DNA from: Malania oleifera
Lineage: Eukaryota > Streptophyta > Magnoliopsida > Santalales > Ximeniaceae
NCBI RefSeq assembly: GCF_029873635.1
Contig: NC_080423.1
Span: 107,989,988-108,053,987 of the forward strand
DNA: 64,000 nt
Direction: 5' to 3'
Under the pieces are notes generated by a model. It saw only the letters and a list, made by a program, of their open reading frames with translations, ran no database searches and had not been told where the DNA came from. A program made the position numbers and the translations under genes. Positions 11,181 through 23,441 of the stretch are shown piece after piece; within the stretch, counting starts at the first letter, position 1; each line of letters starts with the position of its first letter.

Positions 11181-14100
11181 ATGAACATGGATAAGAGTTG
11201 GATGAACGCTCAGGGTAGGTTTTTTCCAAAATACGTGAAAGGGGTACATGATTTCATAGAGTTCGCGTGTCCTCGTGCAAACAGAGCTAGTAGAATAAGG
11301 TGTCCTTGCAAGAAATGCCAAAACATAATATTCAAACACATTGATCTGGTCCATTCACATTTGTTAGACTTTGGAATGGACAAAAGGTACACAACATGAG
11401 TGTTCCACGGTGAAGATTTCACAGTTCAAACCGATAATGTAAACGATGCTAAAGATGAGGGGGGGAATATAGTAGGTGGTGATACACGTTCTGAAGGGTT
11501 AATCGAAATGTTAGGTGAATTACAAAGGGGGATTGCAGTGGACACGAGTGATGTCAGTGTGTCGCGTACTGGTGATGAAACTACTTCAGCGGGTACCTTA
11601 CCTTGCGATCCTAGTATGTTGAATCGACTTGGTAAACCATTTGCTAATCTCATGAGGGATGCAAGGGTGCCCCTATATCCAAACTGTAAAAAGTTCTCAA
11701 AATTAAAGTTTCTGATAAAGTTGCTTCATGCAAAGACAATGCATGGGTTATCTCAGAGCGCATTCAACATGCATTTAAGCCTCATTAAGGCAGCACTACC
11801 GGAGGGTAAAACACTTTCCAAGTCTTTTTATAAGGCGAAGACATACATACGTGAATTGGGACTCGGTTACACTCTAATACATGTGTGTAGGTATGATTGT
11901 GCACTCTTTTATGGTGAACATGAAAATGCGAACGAGTGCCTAGAATGTGGTGAACTGAGGTATAGAACTAATCAGAAGAAGGGTAAAAAGATTCCCAAAA
12001 AAGTTTTGCGATATTGTCCATTAATCCCGCGGCTGCAACGATTGTATATGTGCAAAAAGCCTGCTACAGATATGAGATGGCATCAAGAGAAATGTCTTCA
12101 AGATGGAGACACCCTTAGCCATCCAGCGGACTCCGAAGCTTGGGCCGAATTCGATAAAATCCATCTGTGGTTTGCGAGTGATCCTCGCAACATCAGACTT
12201 GACCTTGCTTCAGATGGGTTCAATCCTTTCGGTAACATGACCAGCCCATATAGCATGTGGCCAATTATGATAATGTCATACAATATGCCGCCATAGTGAT
12301 GTATAAAAGAACCTTTCATTTATATGTCTCTACTGATTTACGGACCGAGAGCACCTGGTAATGTTTACCTATGTCCGTTAATTGATGAGTTGAAAGAATT
12401 ATGGGAAAAAGGAGTGGAGACATTCGATGTGCAAACCGGGACAACATTTCGGATGCATGCTACAGTCTTATGGAAAATTAATGATTTCCCCGCATATGGC
12501 AACCTGTTAGGTTGGAGCACAAAAGGTTACTTAGCATGCCTAGTATGTAATAAGGATGTTGGGTCCTTATCCTTGAAGCATGGACGCAAGTTATGCTTTA
12601 TGTGTAATCGCCATTTTCTACGAAGTGGACATCTTTGGAGGACTCGTGGCATCAGAAGCTTCAATGGAAAACCTGAACGAAGGACGCCTCCAAAGCAGCT
12701 AAGTGGGGAAGATATATTAAACCAGTTAAGGTTGATCGGAGATGTGAAATTTGGGAAACCACCGACCAGTAAAAAAAGAAAACGCGCTGAGTGAGAGTTG
12801 AATTGGACAAAGAGAAGCATCTTCTTCGAGTTGCCATATTGGAAAGATCTTCTACTACACCACAACTTGGATGTCATGCACATTGAAAAGAACATTTGTG
12901 AGAATGTCATTGGTACATTGCTTGATATAAATGGGAATACAAAGGACATCGCAAATGCTCGCCAAGATATGGAAGACATGGGAATACGACCTGAGTTACA
13001 CCTGTTTCGTGATGGGGACAAAATTCTGATGCCATCAGCTTGTTACACATTCTCGAAGGACGAGAAGAATAAATTCTTCGACTGGTTGAAATCAGTGAAG
13101 TTCCCTGATGGATATGCATCGAACATAGCTCGATGCATAAACACGAAGGAAGGGAAGATGCTAGGAATGAAAAGCCATGACTGTCACGTCCTTTTACAAT
13201 GAGTTCTACCTATTTTCCTTCGTGGACACTTGACTGAAGATGTTCGCTCGGTTCTGATTGAGCTGGGAATCTTTTTTCGACAGTTATGCTCAAAAAAATT
13301 AAGCCTAAACGTACTTGAACGGTTAGAGGATGACATCGTGATCATACTATGCAAGTTGAAGAAAATTTTCTCGCCAGTATTCTTCGATGTGATGGTCCAC
13401 CTAACTATCCATTTACCAAGGGAGGCCATAATTGGAGGACCGGTTCAATACCGTTGGATGTATCCTATTGAGAGGTAAAGTATAAAGTTGATGTATAATG
13501 GTCATGTGATTTGGGAGTTTGAATTTTTTTTTTTCTTCATTGTGTGTACAAGTCTATAATGCTATGTAAAATGCACAAGTTCTTATTGACTTTGAAGGGG
13601 TACGTGCGCAATAAGGCACGACCAAAAAGTTCAATCATTGAGGCGTACATTGATAGTGAATGTTTTGCATTTTGCTCAATGTATCTACATGATATTGACA
13701 CAATGTTCACTCGTAATAAGCGAAATGCAGACGTTCATGCTATTAATGTCGAAGATGAAAAACCCAGGAGCTCTATATTTCAAGAAAATGTTCGCCCTCT
13801 CGGTGCACGAGTTTACGATTTCATTGACATGGACGACCTAGAAAAGGCTCATTTTTACGTCCTCAACAATTGTGATGAAATTGTTCCATATATCGAGTAC
13901 GTTGTTCCAAACTCCTTACTTTGCATTGTATTTACATATACATAATTATATACTTTCTTAACATTAACATGTACTACTGTTGCATATAGCGAACATAAAG
14001 CTGAACTCCTAGCCCAAAATGAACGAAATGTTGACGAAAGACATAAGAAAGAGTTTATCAATTGGTTTGGGAGTCGTGTAAGTAACAAAAACTGCTTTAG

Positions 14101-14951
14101 TTAGAAGCAATGTATGGTTTCACTAATGACGATATTTTTCCAAACTCCTGTTTATTTTATAGATGAAAGTCATGTTTTATAATAAGGAACCTTCGGCAAG
14201 TAAAGATTTGTACGCGTTGGCATGTGGTCCTAATCAACGAGTTAACCGCTACAGCGGTTGCATTGTTAACGGGTTACGATTTCATACAAAGTCCCTAGAA
14301 TTGCATAGAAGAACCCAAAATTTTGGGGTTGCGGTGCTAGGCACTGAAGGAGATGAAGATATTGACTACTTTGGTGTGTTGGATGACATTATAGAGCTTA
14401 ACTATGGAGCAAACAGAGTCGTCCACCTGTTCAAGTGTACCTGGTGGGACATCGGTAATAAAAAGACTGGGATAAACACCGATGCCTACTTCAACAGTGT
14501 CAATTTTAGCAAGACCTGGTATCAAAATGATCCTTTCGTGCTTACGACGTAGGCAGAACAAGTGTTTTACCTTAAAGACACCAAATTGAAGGGTGAATAG
14601 CATATGGCCCAAAAGATTCCTCCTCGAAGTTTGTACGCAATTATAAAAGTGGCAGATAGTGAGATGAGTGCCAATGAGGCTGAATTCCAAGAAGATGAGC
14701 CATCTGTCCATGCAGCAGCGCAATCTGAAACAGATGTTGTTGAAGAAGGCGCTGATCCTATACCATTGCATAGGGATGGTGCTATGGCATAACACGTAGG
14801 AGCTGCTGACATTACAATTGAACCTTCTGTAGACATTCACTTCATCAACGATGAGGAAACTGATGGGGAAGATGAAACAGGGATCGAGTACTGTAGTGAA
14901 GAGGAAGACACTTTAGAAAGTGAGAATGATAGTGATATTGAAGACATATAA
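11181..14951 (+). pseudogene. CACTA TNP2-type transposase, decayed by in-frame stops
   Basis: Domains in order: the transposase-associated N-terminus (MDKSWM...FIEFAC...IRCPCKKC...HLLDFGM), the Transposase_21 core (KFLIKLLHAKTMHGLSQSAF; GLGYTLIHVCRYDC; SDGFNPFGNM; the WSTKGYLACLVCNKD cysteines; HHNLDVMHIEKNICEN), a DUF4218-like part (to about 13800) and a DUF4216-like part (14163-14552), ending in an acidic tail at 14951. From 11181 to 13478 and again from 14163 to 14951 everything is in one frame. Stops interrupt it at 11397, 12294, 12297, 12792, 13200, 14550, 14598 and 14790; most fit W, R or Q codons changed by a single transition. Introns are plausible after 13476 (GTAAAG), at about 13898-13989 and at about 14079-14162. 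The enzyme would bind the TIRs and cut. It is a pseudogene now. Confidence 0.88.
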
Positions 14952-15115
14952 GGGGGTAAGCATGTTATTTTTGTCACTATGTATCTGACATGTGTAAATA
15001 ACTTAAGAATTCATGTCTGCTGCATCCATCTAATATTCGTACTTCATATATGTACTTGTCTACTTTTGTCACTATGTATCTAACATGTGTAAATAACTTT
15101 AAAAAAAAAATAGAT
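14952..15115 (+). repeat. 98-bp direct duplication before the L1 insertion
   Basis: TTTTGTCACTATGTATCTGACATG... (about 14968) recurs as TTTTGTCACTATGTATCTAACATG... (about 15066). It lies between the transposase stop and the L1-derived sequence, in what was probably the CACTA intergenic space. Confidence 0.7.
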
Positions 15116-16054
15116 TCTGAGATAATAGCAGAATATGAGAGGCTCGAGGAAGAAACTGAGAAAAGATTCATGGAGTCGCGTGGGTCTTTACCAGCTACAA
15201 TGCTTATAGACAAACTTCAACCTCATGGAGAGATGCATATAAGTCCAATAGAGGGCTGGGAGAATCCTAAAATGACTGCTGGAGTGGTTCAATCTACTCC
15301 AATGGTATTGAATGAGTGGATTATAGAATTCTTTGGTCTAGTTGGGAGTGAGGATCGAGTCAGCAGAGAGAGGCTCGAATGGAAATGAAAGTGTCAAGAA
15401 ACAACTATGGGGTGATACAGTGGAAAAGGATTCTGTTTGCGAGGGATTGAAGAAGGAAAATGCTAAGGAAAAGGGTCAGAATGAAAGAATGATAGTAAGG
15501 AACAATAAGAGAGTTCCTTGGTCTGAACTCTTCGCAAATAATAGGAAACCTAGCTGTTGTACTGCCATTCCTGCTTTCCACTCTGATGGCAGTGGTGCTA
15601 GATTGGAGGCAAGTGACCTAATAAACCCAGATGAGTCGTATCTGAAGTGCCTCGTGGGGTATTTTGTTGGAAATTTCCCTGGCAGGGATGCACTTAGAAC
15701 TGTGGTGAATTCCTGGAAAGAAAATTGGATTGCCCACTACTGTTTATCTCATTTGGCATTCTAGAAATAGGAAAAGATTTGAAAATCATATAATCCCTCC
15801 TATAGATCTATGTAAAGTCATACAAAGACATATCTATAGGGTGGTGTTTGATAAATTTGATATGTTCTCAGCTTGAATTTTGTAATGCTTGGCTTATTGA
15901 CTCTTTGAGTCAGTGAGGGTGGCTTTTTGGATTTGGCCCCCAGCTATATCTGGGTTTTGATGTATTTCCTTTGGCATCCTGGGTATGCGCAGTGTTGCTG
16001 TATATATTCAGTTGATCAATATATTTACCCAATTGATCCAAAAAAAAAAAAAAA
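15116..16054 (+). mobile_element. L1-type LINE remnant with 3' A-tract
   Basis: The block 15342-15764 encodes an L1 ORF1-like start of the plant type: VPWSELFANNR, then the DUF4283-like YLKCLVGYFVGNFPGRDAL and VVNSWKENW. Directly after it comes text like the end of L1 ORF2 (about 15760-15875, including NRKRFENHIIPPIDLC), then a 3' UTR and an A-tract at about 16040-16054. Reverse transcriptase and endonuclease are missing, so this copy is internally deleted or formed by template switching. It lies between the two CACTA genes in the same orientation. A clean target duplication was not found; CTTAAAAATTC after the A-tract resembles ACTTAAGAATTC near 15000. Confidence 0.7.
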
Positions 16055-16103
16055 CCTTAAAAATTCGTTCTTCTTATATTGACTTGTATAATTATTTGCA
16101 GAT

Positions 16104-17765
16104 ATGGCACCAGGAGGTCGACGTTGGAGACTTCCTTTCAGGCCCACTACTACATCGCATGAGCATGATCCGACATCCTCGAGACCGGCGGAGCCCATCG
16201 GTATTGATACGGCAGCACCATTGTCTGAGCCATCGGCACCTCCACTAGACATGGATACCACTTATGCGACTGACATGCAGGGTGAGTTGCCGACCGTCAT
16301 GAGCAGTGTTGGTATGGATACGATTCATTTATTTACATGTTAACTGTTGATGATAGTTATGTATGGTTATAATGTTGTTTTTAAATTAACTCTACTTGTA
16401 GCATCTACGTCCACGGTCAGGTCAGGCCATAGTGCAGCAAAGAACATGTCGCTGAAGAAGCACTTGGATAGGACTAAACAGCGGATTCAGATCGACATTC
16501 CTTTAGGATACACCGCCCCGCTAAACGATTGGTGCACCGCATGGACGAGGGAGCTCGGCATTATATACCGCCAGTATGCAGTTGGCCCCAGGTGACTCAG
16601 GAGCAGCGCATGGTCCTTTACATGCGCATTTTGGTAAGTTACCTAACCCTATATAGCTGTTTTCAATTTCAATGTTTTTTTACTTTTAATATACTAGTCA
16701 ATTACCAACTGTCTAACATTGTAATTTTATTACCTATATATGCAGGAGGAGTTTGATATGGACATCCTCGAGGATGACCATGTGAGGAGGACGGTCGACG
16801 TCCAATTGTGTAATAAATTTAAGAGCTATCGCTCGAAAATGCGCTCCCATTTTCGAGCGATGGGAGATGAAGCTGAAGCGCGGCCATACGATAAGATATC
16901 CCAAGAAGATTGGGACGTGGTCTGTCACCATTTCTGCGACCCGCGCTATAAGGTGATGTGCTTGTATTCTAATCACTAATTTTTCAGAATGATGTCCCTA
17001 ATATGTCAGCATAACATCTTCCTTGCAGGCCATATATGAAACAAATGCTGCGAACCACAGCAAACTCCCTACGACGCATTGCGGTGGATCGAGGCTATTT
17101 GTAAATCATCACCAGATAATTACTATATATAAAATTATCTGACCATTACATGACATAATAGTAATGATGACTTATATGATAATGTAGTGTGATCCCGAGA
17201 CTGGCACAGAGGAGCCACTGCCGAATCTGTATCTGAGAACACACCAACGGCGATCGGGGGAGTGGTGCGAGGGTGCGCAGGATCGACATGTAAGTGAAGC
17301 GAAAGATTTAGTTTATTACTTTATTCAAAACATCAAAGTGGTAGGCTTACTTATTCCTTTTTATCATTTTAATGATTGAAATTAGGCACAGATGATTAAG
17401 CTGAGGGATACACCTGTTTCAGAGGGGAGTCCGCACATGACAGATTTCGAGATCACTTCCCAGGTGCTTGGGGAATGAGGGGGGGCTGGGTGAAAGGTCT
17501 TGGAAATGGATACATCACCCCAACATCATCATCATCCATGGGTGCGGTGGCTCGTGCAAAGATGGAATGACAACGCCGAGAGGTCGAGTGTGATAAGCAG
17601 AAGATGGCTCGACAGATGCAGAGGATCGCATCTGAGAACGCGGAACTGAGATCGGACCTCTCCACCGTTCGAGCCCATATGCAAGCCATGATGGATAGGA
17701 CCGTGCGGTTAGAGGAAAGGATGTGCCGATCTGGACAAGATGACGCGGGTGGCTCCTCTAATTGA
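16104..17765 (+). pseudogene. Second CACTA gene, Transposase_24 (Ptta/En/Spm) type, decayed
   Basis: It starts at ATG 16104 (MAPGGRRWRLPFRP). Readable pieces in order: a Ser/Pro-rich start; SLKKHLDRTKQRIQIDIPLG with LNDWCTAWTRELGIIYRQY (about 16400-16590); FDMDILEDDHVRRTVDVQLC to ISQEDWDVVCHHFCDPRYK (16740-16955); the family piece NAANHSKLPTTHCGGSRLF (about 17040-17100); LYLRTHQRRSGEW (about 17230); and a C-terminal coiled coil rich in Q, R and E ending near 17765. Pieces are separated by apparent introns with GT/AG ends. There is at least one frame change near 16590 and stops near 17476 and 17566. This family is the usual partner of TNP2 in plant CACTA elements and is thought to bind subterminal repeats, here TAGTGACGG. 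Confidence 0.75.
16828..16861 (+). repeat. Perfect 14-bp hairpin inside the second CACTA gene
   Basis: ATCGCTCGAAAATG, a six-base loop CGCTCC, then CATTTTCGAGCGAT. The arms are exact complements. It lies in the coding part of the Transposase_24-type gene. Confidence 0.85.
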
Positions 17766-17804
17766 TTATAAGGTATTATGATTAGAAATTGAGTTTCATG
17801 TTAA

Positions 17805-17935
17805 ATCATGCTAGTCTAGAATGTCTCCTGCATGGCGGATGCAGTTGATGTGTATTGCATGCTTGTAGTTGATATTAGTTCTCGTGTGCCTTCAACTTTT
17901 TATAAATGCTCTATTTGAACTGATCAACTCATTAT
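17805..17935 (+). repeat. Direct repeat flanking the long inverted repeat, partner at 18898-19025
   Basis: CATGCTAGTCTAGAATGTCTCCTGCATGGCGGATGC and on to CTCTATTTGAAC recurs at about 18905-19020 (CATGCTAGTCTAGAATGCCTCC...). The two copies bracket the long hairpin, so the hairpin sits inside a duplicated segment. Confidence 0.85.
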
Positions 17936-17984
17936 ATGCTATGCTCATTTGGCAGCCACTCAGGTGGGACAATTTATGAAGTTG

Positions 17985-18825
17985 GAAGATGCTTAAGTTT
18001 CAATTTGTTGGACGAGGAGAGGATAAGGCAGTGTAATCAATGGGGAAGGAGAGAATGAAGTGGAATTGGACTTATGGGTTAATGGGTATGTCTTCAATTG
18101 TGACATGTTTAAACTCAACTTATGTAAAAATGTCTTTTTTTGTCAACTCATGATATGCTATGGTCATTAATTTGGAAGTCACTCAGGTGGGACAATTCAT
18201 GAAGTTTGAAGAAGCATCGGAAACATCTTCGAGACATGGTGGGATGACAACTGCAGCGGCAGTTCCTATCCCAAAGTTGCCAAAATTACAAGAAAATGTG
18301 TGCAACTTCTCCTTTTGGGGGGGGGGGGTCGGGGGTTAAACTAACTGAGCACAACCTATATGGCTTTTGTATAGTTGCTGGACTATTACTTCTAAAGATT
18401 CAAGTTGTCCAACACACAGAACAAAATCCAGCAACTATACAGAAGCCATGTAGGCTGTGCTCAGTTAGTTTAACCCTCGACCCCCCCCCCCCCCCCAAAA
18501 AGGAGAAGTTGCACACATTTTCTTGTAATTTTGGCAACTTCAGGATAGGAACTGCTTCTACAGTTGTCATCCCACCATGTCTCGAAGATGTTTCCGATGC
18601 TTCTTCAAACTTCATTAATTGTCCCACATGAGTGACTGCCAAATTAATGATCATAGCATATCATGAGTTGACAAAAAAAGACATTTTTACATAAGCTGAG
18701 TTCAAACCTGTCACATTTTCAGAAATACCCATTAACCCACAAGTCCAATTCCACTTCATTCTCTCCTTCCCCATTGATTATACTGTCGTATCTTATCCTC
18801 GTCCAACCAATGGAAATTAAGCACT
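17985..18825. repeat. Long inverted repeat (about 400-bp arms, about 45-bp loop)
   Basis: The left arm (about 17985-18382) runs from TTGTTGGACGAGGA through ATCAATGGGGAAGGAGAGAA to ATAGTTGCTGGA. The right arm (about 18428-18825) is its reverse complement, from CCAGCAACTATACAG to TCCTCGTCCAACCAATGG. Arm identity is about 90% by eye. Each arm carries a homopolymer, G at 18317-18327 and C at 18480-18496. Transcription would give one long near-perfect stem, a typical small-RNA precursor shape. No terminal motif or target duplication marks it as a separate transposon. A 70-base piece of the left arm (about 17929-17995 and 18147-18215) is also directly repeated. Confidence 0.88.
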
Positions 18826-19029
18826 GTTCTCTGCTATTTAATTATATTCTGAATTTAAGATATAATTGGCATGTATTATTGTTGTGAATATGCTAGATGG
18901 TTGCATGCTAGTCTAGAATGCCTCCTGCATGGCGGATGCAGTTGATGTGTATTGCATGCTGGTAGTGGATATAGGTTCTCGTGTGCCTTGAACTTGTTAT
19001 AAATGCTCTATTTGAACCTATCAGGTGCA

Positions 19030-19321
19030 GGTTTTATGGGAAAACGTCCAATTTATAGATGGCATGTTGTCAAAATTGCGTTAAAATTTGACAAAACAAA
19101 AAGAAAAGATAGGCTTAGTCGTTTAATGTTAAAATATTTTTGAAATGATGAGTGAATCTTTAGAATCATAATAAATAAGGCAACATAGACTTAGTTAATT
19201 TAGAACGGACATTCATTAGATATTACAATCCATATTGCCATGTGTCGCTACTGGCTAGAGGAGAAAGTAATGACCTTCAAATGACTAAAGACTCACCAAG
19301 GACATCACCCTCAATCTCTTA
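19030..19321 (+). other. Non-coding CACTA interior
   Basis: AT-rich, with no gene or repeat recognised. It separates the duplicated segment from the copia remnant. Confidence 0.5.
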
Positions 19322-20090
19322 TTTTGCCACATCATTTTCAGCTTGTAGTTGCTGCTTTTGGTCCTCAAGAATTGCAATTTTTTCTTCACAGGCAGCCTCT
19401 TGATCCTCAGCAAAACTAACTCTGCCTTCAGCCTTCGTTGGACATTCATTGGACTCGTGGCCAATATCGCAGCATCTAGAGCATTTCAGGTTTACTTAGG
19501 GCTATTTTACCACTATTATCACTGGTTGGTTGGTTAGCACGTAGAAGGGCTGCTGTCCTGATTGGTGCACCACTCTTGTGTTCTTCAAAATGGAACAATG
19601 GTCTCATCAACATATAGGTGAACAAGTTCTGTCCTCTGAGGTAGGGCATGATTTGTGCCTTCCACATAAGATAACTTTCATGGTTTAATTTGACAGCAAT
19701 GAAGTTTGTGGGGGAGGAAAGAGAGACATTAGAGTTTGTGGTGAGGGAATAATTTGTTCAAGATTTTCAGCCATGGGAGAAAAGTTTTATGAGCTTTGGA
19801 TTGAAAGACCTAGAACGATGGACAGTCCTAGCTAGCTTTGATACCATGACAAAAACAGAGAAAATAAAATCACATTGAGAGGAATTGTATCATTCTCATA
19901 TATGTAATATTTGATACAGACATGGTATTTATATACATCAAGAAGGAATATTTTGTAGCACACCTTAGTATTTAACTGAAAATTATTCTGGACGATTGTG
20001 GCTATAAAAAAAAATATTTGATAATGAGCTGTCATTTGAGGTCTGATCATGCGTGGCACCCTTATTGCTAATAAAGTGTAATAGAATTGA
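19322..20090 (-). mobile_element. Ty1/copia remnant: LTR, primer-binding site and gag piece
   Basis: On the minus strand, from about 20090 down: an LTR-like block with a TATATAAAT box near 19930; its end ...TTTTTGTCA at 19847; a primer-binding-site-like TGGTATCAAAGC at 19835-19846; and a gag start with the copia-type signature LNHESYLMWKAQIMPYLRGQ (about 19700-19620). Finally there is a zinc knuckle CSRCCDIGHESNEC (about 19480-19440) and a short coiled tail. The outer LTR edge cannot be fixed. It is a broken fossil with only the 5' fraction present, inserted antisense in the CACTA element. Confidence 0.7.
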
Positions 20091-21169
20091 ACTCATTCCA
20101 TTTTAAAAATCCAATATGGTTACTTGGCATGAATAGAAGTGTAAGTGAATCTAATATTTTATTTTTTCAATCAATTGTTTGTATTTAAATGAAAAATTAT
20201 AAACAAAGGGCAATAACAGTACTTCTTTCCAAATGCTTATAGATTCTCACCAAATCTGACAACCACTTTTTGTACAAAATGTCTTTTTATTTTTATTTTT
20301 TGAATTGTGAAACTGGTTAGCCCTATTTCTTTGTATATTTTTCCAAGCATAATATTTAAACTAAAAATAGAACTACAAAAATGTGATTTACAAATCCCTC
20401 TACTAGGCACTGCCTCTATGCATTTCTAAAAGAAGCAATTTAGAATTTTTTTTCTTAAAACATATACTAATCTAGTTTACAATGAGCTGAAGAAGGATAC
20501 ATATTTGAGGCAAACAAGTGATTCAAGTAAAGGATCAGAGCAAAACAAACAATAACTCTTAATCAATTCAGTTGTTCAAAATTTTACTTATTTATTATTA
20601 TGAATCAGAAACTGTACTGATGCTGTCTAAAATAAAATAAATAAGGCCCATCTTTTTGAGGAGAGATCTATTAATTATTAAGGAGATGGAAGGGCAAACA
20701 CAATATGTGGGTCTCCCCATCCCAATAATCCCAGTGATGTGATTTATTTTTTATGCTTGTATATGTGGTAAGTAGTGATTTATTTTCAAAAATCGTATAC
20801 TAATTTTTTTTAACTTTCTTATTTTATAGGGTTTGCAACTGTAATAACGTTAGGATGATGTCATGCAGCTCGAATGCAGCTTTTCACTTCTTCTTTTTTT
20901 ATCCAAACAAATGAAATGTATTTAAATTTGAATTTTAATAATGTATTTCTATTTAAATTTGAATTTGTATAATATATTTGTATTTGTATTTGAATTTGAA
21001 CTTTTATAATAAATGTATTTAAATTAGAATTAGAATTAGAATTAGAATTTTGAATAATTTAAGAATTTTATTGTAATTATGGTTTAATTTAATGCAAATG
21101 TAATTTAATTATAGATTTTTATAGGAATTAATCATTGGAAAAAAATTTAATATCACTATTAATTGTGCA
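20091..21169 (+). other. AT-rich CACTA interior without genes
   Basis: No open frame of note. Around 20920-21060 there are degenerate (AATTTGAATTT)n and (AATTAG)n short repeats. The rest shows no recognised structure. Confidence 0.55.
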
Positions 21170-21577
21170 ATTTAAGTATTAGTGATGATTTAAAAAATGT
21201 CACTAATACACTTTAGTGACGGTTTAAAACCGTCACTAAATCCTATAAGACAGTTCTGCAGAGCAATAGTGACGGTTCACCAATCATCACTACTAATACA
21301 CCAATAGTGACGGGGCTAACAATTGTCACTAATAATAAAGCAATAGTGACGAATAAAAAATCGTACTACTAATAGAGAAATAGTGACGAATTCATAAGCG
21401 TCACTAATAATAGAGCAATAGTGACGATTTCATCACCGTCACTAATAAATAGAGCAATGGTGACAATTTTTAAACCGTCACTAATACTATGGCTTTAATG
21501 ACTATTTTTATCCATCCGGTGTAAAATCTATAGTGACAGGCCTAGGTCTTTAGTGACGGTGTTATTCCGTCACTAAT
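21170..21577 (+). repeat. CACTA subterminal repeats (inner block)
   Basis: More than ten copies of TAGTGACGG, CCGTCACTA and close variants in both orientations, in a 400-bp block near the right end. These are the expected binding sites for the second CACTA protein. The block is cut at 21577 by a solo LTR and resumes at 23766. Confidence 0.85.
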
Positions 21578-23325
21578 TGTCACTCCCTGAACCCGGAAGT
21601 GGGTCCCGGAGGTGAATATTAGAACCTAACCTGTCTTTGTATTAATCAAAACATACATGATACAACATACAATGAGGGTCCGACCTCGTGGGGTATGCGG
21701 TTGCCCTATATACATACATACAATTATCCATACTCATCAGACATACGTAGCGGAATACGGTCTTTTATGCATACATAATACCATACCAGAGTCTAAATAA
21801 CTAGGACATACATTTCCATAATACAAAACATAACCTAGGTGTCAACAACTATCCCGACAACCTGGATACCAAAACTCGTACCTAGAAGGTACTAGTAGTA
21901 GCTACGACGACACCCTTGCTTCCACCCGCTAGGATGCTACTTACCGCTACCTGAAGGCCCTGAAAAATATTGTACGTACGTTCGGGGTGAGACGCTTCTC
22001 AGTAAGGAAGAAAGCAGTTTATATCAGTGTGTGGCATACCAGTGTCATTTACATACATCATAACACTATACATACGATATGGTTTGAAACAATTAGTACA
22101 GTTTCAAACAATTTCCATACAGTTCCAGTATTTTCACAAAAACCATTCCAGTTCATATGATACCCAACATACATACATACATACATACATACATACATAC
22201 GGTCAGTGTCGTCAAACTAGTTCACAACTACACCAGGTCACCCCGTCTGACAGCGATTACATTGCTACATACGCAACTACACTGCGACGATCAAGGCCCA
22301 ATGGTGAATTCATTGCTACATATGCAACTATACAAGGTCACCTAGCCTCACAGCGGCTACGTTCCAACACATGTAACTACGAAGATCTAGGACTCAGACC
22401 CAATAGTGAATCCATTGCTACATACGCAACTACACAAGGTCACCCAGTCTAACCACGATTACATTACCATGTGACAACTACGCTGCGACGACCTAGGCCC
22501 ACTGTGAATCCATTGCAACATACGGTGTAGATCACACCTTCGGTGACCAGCCGAACCATACTGGTGATATTTCAAACCCTGGATATAGAGCCAGCCACTC
22601 TCGGCGTACGGTAATTAGCCGCCACTAGCCAATTTCACAAAACCTGGAATCATTTTGAGAACTCACATCCCTATAGATTTCTGCGTACAATAATAAACCG
22701 CCACATAGCTATTTTACAAATATCTGTAACAACATACATACTTTCACACGTACCACACTTATTTGGTTTATGAAAAATCATATCGTTTACAATTCCAAGT
22801 ATACAGTTTATGCAAATATGGATTACGGTCACCTCAATAATACAATTTAAACAAGACAAACGGTTTTCTAAACAAAATAGAGATAATACTCGAAATCCCC
22901 AATTTTTTTGAAAAACTGTAACCTGAAAATCCTGCATTTTTACCCGATAGATTTCTCCAAATAAGTACTCAAAACATACATACGATCATAGCCTACAGGC
23001 TTACCGATCTTGATTTCAAAAGTGGACTGATATAAACAGAATCTCCTTACCTCAACCCGAAACCAAACCACGAACTCTACGGCCCTCAAAACTAAGAACC
23101 AAAACTCCGAAATCTACAAACCACAATACTAAACATGCTTGTAATCCATACTACTACACATATACCAAATCATAAATGAAAATTGAGACTTACCTCGATT
23201 TTGGCCCGAAACCCGAAAACGCTCGAATCGAGATTCCGATCCAGTAGAAACGTAGAGAATCCTTCACTGATCCTCGCTGTCACTTTGGATTCATGAATCC
23301 GGAGACAAACGGTGAAGGAATCGAG

Positions 23326-23367
<42 letters not shown>

Positions 23368-23376
23368 CAAAATCCT

Positions 23377-23441
<65 letters not shown>

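Noticed and set aside
12527-13021. 164-codon minus-strand frame
   Set aside because: It is antisense to the conserved core of the CACTA transposase and has no independent support.
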